This document shows, piece after piece, positions 24,843 to 32,933 of a DNA stretch of 64,000 nt. The DNA is from Caballeronia temeraria (GTDB lineage: Bacteria; Pseudomonadota; Gammaproteobacteria; Burkholderiales; Burkholderiaceae). The notes under the pieces are model-generated. The model saw only the letters and a program-made list of their open reading frames with translations, was not told the DNA's origin and did no database searches. The DNA lies in assembly GCF_001544795.2 (NCBI RefSeq), contig NZ_FCOI02000034.1:1-64000 (forward strand), read 5' to 3'. Each line of letters starts with the position of its first letter. The stretch's first letter is position 1. The translations under genes were made by a program, and so were the position numbers.

Positions 24843-26438
24843 ATGAGCAAGGTCATTTCCGCCGACTCAGCCGCGCAACTGCTTCACGACGGCGATATCG
24901 TCAGCATCAGTTCGTCGAGCGGCCTCGGCTGTCCCGACAAGGTGCTGGCGGCCATCGGCGCGCGCTTCGAACGCGAGGGACAGCCGCGCGGCATCACGAC
25001 ACTGAACCCGATCGCGGCGGGCGACATGTACGGCGTGAAAGGCATCGATCATCTCGCGCGGCGCGGGCTGCTCGCGCGCACGCTGGCCGGATCGTATCCG
25101 AGCGGGCCGTCGTCGCTGCCGATGCCCGACGTGTGGCGCATGATCGTCGACAACGAGATCGCGGCGTACAACGTGCCGAGCGGCATCCTCTTCGACATGC
25201 ACCGCGACGCCGCCGCGCGCCGCCCCGGCGTGCTGACGAAGGTCGGCATGGGCACCTTCGTCGATCCCGAACTGCAAGGCTGCGCGATGAACGCCGCCGC
25301 GCGCGAGAAGCCGATCGTGCGCAAGGTTACGTTCGACGGCGGTGACTGGCTGTATTTCCCGGCCATCGCGCCGCGCGTGGCGATCATTCGCGCGACCACC
25401 GCCGACGAAGCCGGGAATCTCTCCTACGAGCACGAAGGCGCGCTGCTGGGCGGCATCGATCAGGCGCTGGCCGCGCGCAACAACGGCGGCATCGTGATCG
25501 CCCAGGTCAAGCGCGTGGCGCGGTCCGGCACGCTGCGGCCGCAGGACGTCCGCGTGCCGTCCAATCTCGTCGATTACATCGTGGTCGATGCGGATCAGTG
25601 GCAGACCACGCAGACGCCGTACGATCCCGCCATCAGCGGTGAAATCTCATTGCCGATGCACGCGTTCGAAACCACGCCCTGGGGCCCGGAAAAGGTCATC
25701 GCGCGCCGCGCCGCGATGGAACTCGCGCACGGCTGCGCGGCCAATCTAGGCTTCGGCATCTCGGCGAACGTGCCGCGCATTCTGCTCGAAGAGGGTCTGC
25801 ACGGCGAAGTGACGTGGGCCATCGAACAGGGCGCGGTCGGCGGCGTGCCCTTGCTCGGATTCGCGTTCGGATGCGCGTCGAACGCGGATGCCATCGTCGC
25901 GTCGCCGAATCAGTTCACGTACTTTCAGGGCGGCGGCTTCGATATCGCGCTGCTGTCCTTTCTTCAGGTCGATGGCGACGGCAGCGTGAACGTGTCGCGG
26001 CTCGCATCGAAGCCGTATCTGACGGCCGGTTGCGGCGGTTTCGTCGATATCACCGCGCATGCGAAACGCATCGTGTTTTCAGGCTTCTTCACGGCCGGCG
26101 CGAAACTCGACGTGGGCGGCGGCACGCTTTCGATTCTCGCGGAAGGCCGCACGCGCAAGTTCGTGCAAAGCGCCGAACAGATCACGTTCAGCGGCCGCAT
26201 CGGACGCGAGCGCGGGCAGCGCGTGACGTATGTGACGGAGCGCTGCGTCATCGAGTCGAGGGACGATGGCCTGACCGTGTGTGAGATCGCGCCCGGCGTG
26301 AATCTGCAACGCGACATTCTCGATCAGGCCGGGATCGCATTGAAGGTCGCGTCCGATCTTCGCACGATGGACGCCGCGCTCTTCACCGATGCGCCGTTCG
26401 GACTGCGGCTCAAGCCGAACGTGCAAGCGCGCTCATAG
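24843..26438 (+). CDS. Family I CoA-transferase, set B (second)
   Basis: A 531-residue CoA-transferase with N-terminal ISSSSGLGCPDKVLAAIGAR and a candidate catalytic Glu in AIEQGAVGGVPLLGF (about residue 328). Its second-domain block is FQGGGFDIALLSFLQVDGDG. It ends the long plus-strand unit that starts at 15210. Its stop is only four bases from the stop of the converging TIM-barrel gene, leaving no room for a separate terminator. Residues around the glutamate motif differ from the 22109 paralogue, suggesting a different acid or CoA donor. Confidence 0.9.
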   Translation: MSKVISADSAAQLLHDGDIVSISSSSGLGCPDKVLAAIGARFEREGQPRGITTLNPIAAGDMYGVKGIDHLARRGLLARTLAGSYPSGPSSLPMPDVWRMIVDNEIAAYNVPSGILFDMHRDAAARRPGVLTKVGMGTFVDPELQGCAMNAAAREKPIVRKVTFDGGDWLYFPAIAPRVAIIRATTADEAGNLSYEHEGALLGGIDQALAARNNGGIVIAQVKRVARSGTLRPQDVRVPSNLVDYIVVDADQWQTTQTPYDPAISGEISLPMHAFETTPWGPEKVIARRAAMELAHGCAANLGFGISANVPRILLEEGLHGEVTWAIEQGAVGGVPLLGFAFGCASNADAIVASPNQFTYFQGGGFDIALLSFLQVDGDGSVNVSRLASKPYLTAGCGGFVDITAHAKRIVFSGFFTAGAKLDVGGGTLSILAEGRTRKFVQSAEQITFSGRIGRERGQRVTYVTERCVIESRDDGLTVCEIAPGVNLQRDILDQAGIALKVASDLRTMDAALFTDAPFGLRLKPNVQARS

Positions 26439-26442
26439 CAGA

Positions 26443-27288
26443 TCAGCAGCACGCGAACAGGCGCTCGCGGCAGATGCGCAAGGTTTCGTCGGCGGGGCGC
26501 GCCCACCAGTCGAGCCGCGAGAAGATCTCCACTTCGACGGGACCGTCGAAGCCCGCGCACTCCACCGCCGCACGCAGACGTCGAAGGTCGATCACGCCAT
26601 CGCCCATCATGCCGCGATCCTGCAGCGGATCGCGCGTTTCGACGAGCCAGTCGCAGACATGCAGCGCGAGTATGCGTCCCGCTGCCCGCGCGATGGCCGG
26701 CATCAGCGCCGGGTCCCACCACACGTGATAAGCGTCGATGGCCACGCCGAAATGTCCGTCGCGCGATGGATCGAGCGTGTCGCACCAGTCGAGCGCCTGA
26801 TCGAGCGTGTTGAGCAGGCTGCGGTCGGCGGCATAGACGGGATGCAGCGGTTCCAGCGCGATGCGCACGCCCGTCTCCTGCATGGCAGGCTGCAACGCGG
26901 CGAGGCCGTCGAGAATTTGCGCGCGTGCATCGTCGACATCGCGCGAACCGGGCGGCAGGCCGCCCACCACCGCGACCAGCACCGGCGCGCCGAGCACGGC
27001 GGCGGTTTCCAGCGCGCGGCGGTTGGAATCGATGGCCGCGCGCCGCCCCGCCGCGTCGTTCGCCGCGAAATACGCGGTGCGGCAATACGCGTTGACCTTG
27101 AGGCCCGCAGCGCGAATGGCGCTGGCCGCAGCCTGCGGCTTCGTTTCGTCGATTTCCTGACGCCACGGCGTGATCCAGCCGAAACCCTGTTCGGCAATGC
27201 GGGCCGCCGTCGTCTCGATCGGCTCTCGATAACCCAGCGTCGCGGTGTTGATGCAGCAGCGATCGCCGCGCCCGTTCAAGTCGCGCAT
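26443..27288 (-). CDS. Sugar phosphate isomerase/epimerase-like TIM-barrel protein, set B
   Basis: A 281-residue xylose-isomerase-like protein, paralogue of 4213-5052. Shared blocks are CCINTATLGYREPIETTAAR, IALEPLHPVYAADRSLLNTL, VAIDAYHVWWDPALMPAIA, ILALHVCDWLVETRDPLQDR, GMMGDGVIDL and VEVEIFSRLDWWARP. These contain the Glu, Asp and His residues expected for the divalent-metal site. The ATG at 27288 lies eight bases after the SDR stop. It is last in the minus-strand unit controlled from operator site 3. Confidence 0.87.
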   Translation of the reverse strand: MRDLNGRGDRCCINTATLGYREPIETTAARIAEQGFGWITPWRQEIDETKPQAAASAIRAAGLKVNAYCRTAYFAANDAAGRRAAIDSNRRALETAAVLGAPVLVAVVGGLPPGSRDVDDARAQILDGLAALQPAMQETGVRIALEPLHPVYAADRSLLNTLDQALDWCDTLDPSRDGHFGVAIDAYHVWWDPALMPAIARAAGRILALHVCDWLVETRDPLQDRGMMGDGVIDLRRLRAAVECAGFDGPVEVEIFSRLDWWARPADETLRICRERLFACC

Positions 27289-27296
27289 GGTTTTCC

Positions 27297-28070
27297 TCAG
27301 AAGCGCTGGATCATCAGCCCGCCGTCGACGCGCACTTCCTGCGCCACGGTGTACGGCAGCAGTCCCGCCGCCATCGTGCGGATCACGCGCGCGACGTCTT
27401 CGGGCTGGCCCCAGCGCGGCGTGGCGGTCATGCCTTCGGCGATCAGCGCATCGTATTTGCCCTTCGACGGCGCGGTCATCTCCGTGAGAATCAGCCCGGG
27501 CTGCACCTCGAATACGCCGATGCCGTGCGACGCGAGCCGCAGCGCGAAAAGACGCGCGGCCATCGACGATGCGCTTTTGGACATGCAGTATTCGCCGCGT
27601 TCGACGCTCGCCACCACCGCGTTCGACGACGTCACGAACACGATGCTGCGCGCGCCTTCCGCGGCGGGCGCTCGCGTTGTCATCGACCTGGCGACGGCTT
27701 GCGTCAGAAAGAACGTGCCGCGCGTGTTGATGTCGAAGCAGCGGTCGTAACTTTGCGCGTTCACGTCGAGCAGATCGCCGCGATTCAGCACGGACACGCC
27801 CGCGTTGTTCACCAGACAGTCGATGCCGCCGAAGCGCTCGTCGATCGCGGCGAGCACGCCCGAGTGCGCGTCGATATCGCCGATGTCGAGATCGAAGCTC
27901 GCGCAACGGCGCCCCAGCGCTTCGACTTCGGCTTCGAGCGCGCGCAGCCGGCCGGCGTCGTTCAAGGCAATGGCGGCGATATCGAAGCCTTCGGCGGCGA
28001 GCGCCAACGCGACGGCGTGCCCGATCCCGCGCGAAGCACCGGTGACGATGGCGGTTCTGCTCATGATCAT
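27297..28070 (-). CDS. SDR-family oxidoreductase, set B (second)
   Basis: A 257-residue short-chain dehydrogenase with TGASRGIGHAVALAL, LVNNAGVSVLNRGD, the catalytic block VTSSNAVVASVERGEYCMSK and QPGLILTEMT. The start ATG at 28070 overlaps the acyl-CoA dehydrogenase stop as ATGA; a second ATG lies six bases in. It is related to the first SDR of the set (18015-18809), sharing RGTFFLTQAVAR and VERGEYCMSK. Both may act on successive or stereochemically different hydroxyls. Confidence 0.9.
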   Translation of the reverse strand: MIMSRTAIVTGASRGIGHAVALALAAEGFDIAAIALNDAGRLRALEAEVEALGRRCASFDLDIGDIDAHSGVLAAIDERFGGIDCLVNNAGVSVLNRGDLLDVNAQSYDRCFDINTRGTFFLTQAVARSMTTRAPAAEGARSIVFVTSSNAVVASVERGEYCMSKSASSMAARLFALRLASHGIGVFEVQPGLILTEMTAPSKGKYDALIAEGMTATPRWGQPEDVARVIRTMAAGLLPYTVAQEVRVDGGLMIQRF

Positions 28071-29200
28071 GCCTTCAGCAATTGACGCGCGATGATGACG
28101 CGCTGAATCTGGTTCGTGCCTTCGTAGATTTGCGTGATCTTGGCGTCGCGATAGAGACGTTCGACTTCATAGCCGCGAATGTAGCCGCTGCCGCCGAAGA
28201 TCTGGATGGCGTTGCTGGTGTGCTGCACGGCGGCGTCCCCGGCAAAGCATTTCGCCATCGACGCGGCGGCGGTCGCCTCCACGCCCGCATCGATTTTCGA
28301 AGCCGCCGAGCGCACGAGCAGGCGCGCCGCTTCGGTGTCCTTGGCCATGTCGGCGAGCATGAACTGGATGGCCTGGAACTCGGCGATCGGCTGGCCGAAC
28401 TGCTTGCGCATCTTCGCCTGCTCGATGCCCGCCTCCAGCGCCGCCTGCATGATGCCGACGGCCAGCGCGCCGATGCCCACGCGCCCTTTTTCGAGGACGC
28501 TCATCATCATGTGGAAGCCGCGCCCCTCGGTGCCGAGCAATGCGTCGGCGGGAAGCTTCACATCGTCGAAATGCAGTTCTCCGACTTGCGATGCGCGCTG
28601 CCCGAGCTTGTGCTCTTTCGGCCCGCGCGATACGCCCTTCGACGCGCAATCCACGATGAAGATGCTCATGCCGCGCTTGCCCGCGCCGGGGTCGGTGCGT
28701 GCCAGCACGAGGGCGACGTCCGCGACGGGCGCATTGTGTATCCAGAGCTTCGAGCCGCTGAGCGACCAGCCGTCGCCATCGGGCACGGCCGTGGTCTTGA
28801 CGCCGGAGACGTCGCTGCCCGCGCCTGCTTCGGTGATGCAGTACGCGCCTTTCGATTCCGCGCGCACCAGCGGCCCGAGCCAGCGGTCGATCTGCGCGGG
28901 CGTGCCGTGCTTGCCGAGCAAGGTGCCGAGCAGTTCGACGAGTCCGCACTGATCCGCCACCGACGAGTAACCGCGGCTCAGTTCTTCCATGACGATGGAA
29001 TACGCGAGGCAGTCGAGCCCCGCGCCGCCCATCGACTCGGGCACGGTGATGCCGAAAAGGCCGGTTTCGCCCATCTGCCGGTATATGTCGGCAGGAAAGC
29101 ATTCGTCACGGTCCAGCCGCTCTGCTTCAGGGCGGATGACTTCGTTTGAGAAGCGCCGGGCCATGTCGGCAACTTGTTGATGCTCGGTCGAAAGAATCAC
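28067..29200 (-). CDS. Acyl-CoA dehydrogenase family protein, set B (second)
   Basis: A 377-residue acyl-CoA dehydrogenase. AYCITEAGAGSDVSGVKTTA and GSKLWIHNAPVADVALVLAR are the flavin and substrate blocks, and IYEGTNQIQRVIIARQLLKA contains the catalytic Glu of short-chain enzymes. I chose the GTG at 29200 because AAGGGAG lies just upstream and the product begins ILSTEHQQVADMARRF like other family members; the ATG at 29218 is the alternative and has no ribosome binding site. It is first in the minus-strand unit with the SDR and TIM-barrel genes. Confidence 0.9.
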   Translation of the reverse strand: MILSTEHQQVADMARRFSNEVIRPEAERLDRDECFPADIYRQMGETGLFGITVPESMGGAGLDCLAYSIVMEELSRGYSSVADQCGLVELLGTLLGKHGTPAQIDRWLGPLVRAESKGAYCITEAGAGSDVSGVKTTAVPDGDGWSLSGSKLWIHNAPVADVALVLARTDPGAGKRGMSIFIVDCASKGVSRGPKEHKLGQRASQVGELHFDDVKLPADALLGTEGRGFHMMMSVLEKGRVGIGALAVGIMQAALEAGIEQAKMRKQFGQPIAEFQAIQFMLADMAKDTEAARLLVRSAASKIDAGVEATAAASMAKCFAGDAAVQHTSNAIQIFGGSGYIRGYEVERLYRDAKITQIYEGTNQIQRVIIARQLLKA

Positions 29201-29234
29201 CTCGTCTCCCTTCTTCATGCGCTGATTTGACGTT

Positions 29235-29263
29235 ACTTTATGCCTGTTAGATCGATCTAGCAA
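29235..29263 (-). promoter_or_regulatory. Promoter with LacI-type operator TAGATCGATCTA (site 3)
   Basis: On the minus strand, TTGCTA (29263-29258), a 17-bp spacer and TAAAGT (29240-29235) form a sigma-70-like promoter. TAGATCGATCTA (29248-29259) overlaps the -35 end and the spacer. It lies 48 bp upstream of the acyl-CoA dehydrogenase start. The arrangement is nearly the same as at site 1. Confidence 0.8.
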
Positions 29264-29327
29264 GCGGGTAATCGCCGGAGCATTCGAGGGGTTGTTCTCA
29301 GTAACTTGGGCGTGGGTGGCGCTGGTT

Positions 29328-29351
29328 GCACGCCGGTTCACGCCGGCGTGC
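29328..29351. terminator. Nine-base-pair GC-rich hairpin, possible terminator
   Basis: GCACGCCGG (29328-29336), a six-base loop and CCGGCGTGC (29343-29351) form a perfect nine-pair stem. It lies 17 bp after the stop of the YjzC-like gene and before the set B promoter at 29263. No T-run follows on either strand, so it may be an imperfect terminator or an insulator between the two units. Confidence 0.4.
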
Positions 29352-29367
29352 GAACTTCGAAAGCGCG

Positions 29368-29589
29368 TCAGCCGCGCGCTTCCGTACCTTTCAACGCTTC
29401 ATGCGTGTGAGCATGTCGGGCGCCATATTTGAGTTCGAAATGCGCGCCTTTTCCGCTCCGCGTAGGCGGGAAATGCTCGCCTTCGACGCACGTCACTTCG
29501 AAGGTATCTTTGCCGTCGTCGCGAACTACGGCGTAGATGCCCGAGACTTTTACGATCTCGCCGGGCTTGTAAGAGTTATCGCCTGCCAT
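29368..29589 (-). CDS. YjzC-like small protein
   Basis: A 73-residue soluble protein, MAGDNSYKPGEIVKVSGIYA onward, with the block EVTCVEGEHFPPTRSGKGAH. The K-P-G-E...S-G-I-Y...F-P-P-T pattern resembles the YjzC-like family, which has no known role. The ATG at 29589 has GGAG seven bases upstream; an upstream in-frame ATG at 29640 lacks one. It appears monocistronic, between the hydrolase gene and set B. No catalytic motif is seen. Confidence 0.75.
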   Translation of the reverse strand: MAGDNSYKPGEIVKVSGIYAVVRDDGKDTFEVTCVEGEHFPPTRSGKGAHFELKYGARHAHTHEALKGTEARG

Positions 29590-29677
29590 TTTTTTCTCCA
29601 GAGTCAGTGGACATTCAAACGGCAGCAACCACCGTGCCAAGTAGAGTCGATTTTATTTCGTATGCCTGATTACCTGC

Positions 29678-30640
29678 TCAAAGCGCCATCGCTTCGATCG
29701 CATCGCCGATGCGGCCGGAGTCGTCGTAATGAACCATATGTCCGGAGCCCTGCACGACTGAAAGCACGCTTTGTCTGATCGCCTTGGACAAGCGTCCCGA
29801 CTGCGATTCAGGATCGGCGATCTTGTCATCGCTGCCCGCGAAGATGCGAACGGGTACATCGATCTCACCGTATCGCTCTGACATCGAGGCCGCAGCCGGA
29901 ATCATGTACGCGGCATCTTCCGCCGTCGCGCGCATCTGCGACGGGCGCAAGACCGGCTCGCGCGGCACATACGTATGAAACGAATCGGGCACGGCGCGCG
30001 GTGCGAACATCGCATCGATGGTGCGGTCGTACATCATGCGCGCGACGATCGGCGAGACCGTATAGCGCATGACATCGCCAAGCACCGGAATTGCGGCAGG
30101 CGCGCTGATCGCAACGTCCGCGCGCGGGGTCGGATAGAAATAGCCCGAGATTAATGTAAGCCCGCGAATGTCCATCTTCGGATCGAGCGCCATAGCCGTC
30201 GCGACGAGACAGCCGAGCGAATGCCCGACGATGACCGCATCCGGCAGCCCCAGCTTCTGCAGCGCCCGCTGGATCAACGCGGCCTGAGCCTGCGGTGTCC
30301 ACAGGCGATCACGTGGGCGGCTGCTATGTCCGAAGCCTGGACGATCAAACGCGATGACGCGATGCCGCGCCGTCAGGCGATCGAACATGCCACTCGCGAA
30401 GTAATCCTGCACCGTGACGAGATTGCCATGCAGCAGCACGACGATGGGACCATCGCCTTCATCGAAATAGTGGAGGCGCACGCCATCGACATCGATGAAC
30501 TGTCCGAGGGGCGGAAAATCGCGCTCCGCACGGCGCGCGCGCAGGGCGGTCCACGCCGCGATGCCGATCGATGCGACCGCCGCGCCGCCGAGCAGCGCCT
30601 TTCGCAAGAGCATTGAATTGCTTTTCGATGTGACTCGCAT
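29678..30640 (-). CDS. Alpha/beta hydrolase with N-terminal membrane anchor
   Basis: A 320-residue alpha/beta-hydrolase. An N-terminal hydrophobic segment (about residues 10-30, LLRKALLGGAAVASIGIAAW) suggests membrane anchoring or export. The oxyanion strand is VVLLHGNLVTVQDY, the nucleophile elbow GHSLGC, a candidate acid is in FAGSDDKI, and the catalytic His is in VQGSGHMVHYDD. ATG at 30640 is used; ATG at 30613 would shorten the N-terminus by nine residues. It lies alone beside the IS630 element. The substrate cannot be inferred. Confidence 0.88.
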   Translation of the reverse strand: MRVTSKSNSMLLRKALLGGAAVASIGIAAWTALRARRAERDFPPLGQFIDVDGVRLHYFDEGDGPIVVLLHGNLVTVQDYFASGMFDRLTARHRVIAFDRPGFGHSSRPRDRLWTPQAQAALIQRALQKLGLPDAVIVGHSLGCLVATAMALDPKMDIRGLTLISGYFYPTPRADVAISAPAAIPVLGDVMRYTVSPIVARMMYDRTIDAMFAPRAVPDSFHTYVPREPVLRPSQMRATAEDAAYMIPAAASMSERYGEIDVPVRIFAGSDDKIADPESQSGRLSKAIRQSVLSVVQGSGHMVHYDDSGRIGDAIEAMAL

Positions 30641-30915
30641 AGTCGATGCCTATCATTGGTTACGTACATCTGCGTGACTGGGCTTGCAATGCGTGTTCCA
30701 GCGCGCCGGTGCGAAACGCTGCGATTTCAAGACTCCGTGCCAAGCATTCGCTTCATGGCATACGCGTTGCTGATTCGCAATGAGACCGATGTCATCAAAC
30801 TGCTTCGACCATCGGACCTTTTTTCAACGCGGCCCTCGCGCCGCGTCACGCCAGTGCGATTTTCCCCCTCTGAGACCGCGGCAGCGTCGCCGTAAGTGAC
30901 CCCATTCGGGTCCTC

Positions 30916-32029
30916 TAGTCGACTGCGTCATTGCATTTGCACCGCACGAATCTTTCGTGAAGGATCGTCATGCTTCCATTTGATCGGCTTCGGATTTTTG
31001 TTGTGCTCACGGATGTAGTGCATGAGTTTGCGATCCAGGTCTTTTACCGAAGTGAAGTGCCGCGGGCGATCACATCACGCTGGATGCGCGAGAACCCGTT
31101 TTCCACTTGGTTGAGCCACGACTAGTAGGTCGGCGTGAAGTGCAGACGTACGTCGCGATGAGCGTTGAGGAAGTCGGCGACCCGCTGCGTCTTGTGGCTG
31201 CTGACGTTGTCACAGATGACGTGGATTTCCCTGCGTTTGGGCTGGCTGGCGACGACATCGGTCAGAAAGGCTACGAACTGTTCGCTTGTGTGGCGCGCCG
31301 CCGTCCTGCCAAAAACTTCGCCGGTAGCAGTATTGAACGCCGCGAATAAACTGAGCGTGCCGTTGCGCTTGTACTCGAAGCCGTGACTCTCGGCGCGCCC
31401 CGGCGACAGCGGCAGCATCCGGTCCTTGCGGTCGATTGCCTGAATCGCAGTCTTCTCCTCCACACGAAACATCGCTGCGTGCGCCGGCGGGTTCAGGTAA
31501 AGCCCGATCACGTCGGCTGCCTTGGCCTCGAAGTCCGGGTAGTTGGAGATCATGTGCCGCTCTAACTGTTGCGGCTCGATGCCGTGCTTGCGCCAGATCC
31601 GTTGCACGGCCGAGACCGAGACGTCGCCGAGCTCTGCCGCGAGCTTGTAGCTACTCCAGTGTGTCGAGGCGTCGGCGGGTTTGTGCTTGAGAGTGCGATT
31701 GAGCACCCGCGCCTCAAGTCTCGCCTGCGGCTGCTTGGGAGCGCCCCCGGAGTGCCGGGCGTACATGCCGGACAGTCGCTCGCTAAGAAAGCGCCCCGAC
31801 CAGCGTGCGATGAAGCGCGAGTCGCAACCCAGAGTGCGCATGATACTGTCGCGCGATTCGCCGTCCTCGAGCATCAGGATCAACTTCGCGCGTCGTACGT
31901 CCGCCGCACGCACCGTTCGGCTGCGCGCCGCCGACAGCAGTTGCTCGCGTTCGGTTCCGGTCAGATTCATTTTGCCCATGACCCATATCTAAACATAGAC
32001 AGCGTTCTATTCAATGACGCACTGCACTA
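30916..32029 (-). mobile_element. IS630-family insertion sequence, inactive
   Basis: An element of about 1.11 kb bounded by imperfect terminal inverted repeats. The left end reads TAGTCGACTGCGTCATTG from 30916, and the right end on the opposite strand reads TAGTGCAGTGCGTCATTG from 32029, differing at three positions. Both ends begin at TA, the target that IS630/Tc1-type elements duplicate. It carries one transposase frame, which is broken. The insertion separates the hydrolase gene from the degenerate stretch before the glycan cluster. Confidence 0.82.
30928..31979 (-). pseudogene. IS630 transposase, multiply inactivated
   Basis: The N-terminal HTH part (VRRAKLILMLEDGESRDSIM) and the DDE domain are recognisable. 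Three lesions are visible. The first catalytic Asp of the expected V-D-E-K-T motif reads V-E-E-K-T (GAG codon). A TAG stop at 31122-31124 replaces a Ser codon after HFTPTY. A frameshift follows near 31065, after which SVKDLDRKLMHYIREHNKNP continues in another frame to the natural stop at 30928. Any one of these would probably abolish transposition. Confidence 0.85.
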
Positions 32030-32933
32030 GTCCTGTCGCGCTGGGCAACAGCGGCACGCCACCGAAGACACGTTCTTTCGATCTACGCGCGGCGAGGCGT
32101 TGGTGACCGTTCTACAGCACGCACGAGACCAGGCCGTGAGCCCGGTGCTCACCGCGCAACGAGGTGCAGAGGATCGTCGGAAGGCATCGACCGCCTGCAG
32201 ACTTGGGCGACGATTGCTGCTCGCCATACAGAACGCCAGTTCATCGAACTCGACCGCTTTCAGACGTCGCTGACACCTCAATGCACCGCTGTCGCGCGGT
32301 TGCATCAACGGGTGCGGCAATGACGCGTTGATCGAAGTGGGGGCATCAAGAAGTGGTCAGACGATGTCGTAGAGCTTCGCCGACATCGATGACGACGCGC
32401 CGCTACACAATCGGTCGAGCATCTCTCCTTGAGAATTTTGCGGGATCAATTGCCGCTTCCCGGGGAGTATCGCCGGCAAAGCCGCCGAACCACCTGACAA
32501 CCTGATCGGCATATGCGGAGACGATGCCTTTCGTCCGCTTGCGCTCTCTTGGCGAAGCACCATCGCCTGAACGGGGGCGTCGCCGCATTTGCCGCACATA
32601 GCATCGCGCGTCATACGCGCAGGAGCTCCGGTGAACCGTTGTCCGGGGCTCACGGGTGATCCGGTGGTCCTCTCGCAGAAGCCGGACTCGCTCAGCCGCA
32701 CAGTGCTCCAGAGCGGACGCGCCCGTCGACGGAAACGGGACGCGAGCCCAGGTTTGCCGACAAGCTCACGGACACCGAGCCCGCCCGCGTGCTGACCTTC
32801 GTGCGCGCCACGTGGGGCAACGACGCGCGGTGTGAAGCGCACGCACGATGCAGTCGTGCCCAGCGCGCATCACAGAGATCGGCGGCGCGGCACGGCCATT
32901 GCGCGTGCGACCGGACCACAAAACGGTTCGATC
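32030..32933. other. Degenerate 0.9-kb stretch between IS630 and the glycan cluster
   Basis: No intact gene is seen. Short frames on both strands lack ribosome binding sites and family motifs. The only recognisable protein sequence is the cytochrome c remnant at about 32625-32832. The rest looks like decayed sequence left beside the IS insertion. Confidence 0.6.
32625..32832 (+). pseudogene. C-terminal remnant of a cytochrome c subunit (alcohol/gluconate dehydrogenase type)
   Basis: One frame reads PGLTGDPVVLSQKPDSLSRT then VLQSGRA, and after a frameshift the next reads FADKLTDTEPARVLTFVRAT then WGNDA. This is the characteristic end of a heme c domain in membrane dehydrogenase cytochrome subunits. 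No intact CxxCH heme motif is found upstream, where only a degenerate A-S-R-x-x-R stretch remains. The matching dehydrogenase subunits are absent. Confidence 0.65.

Noticed and set aside
22583..24856. A long minus-strand open frame opposite the CoA-transferase and ACAD genes
   Set aside because: Same cause: antisense shadow of real genes, with biased composition and no ribosome binding site.
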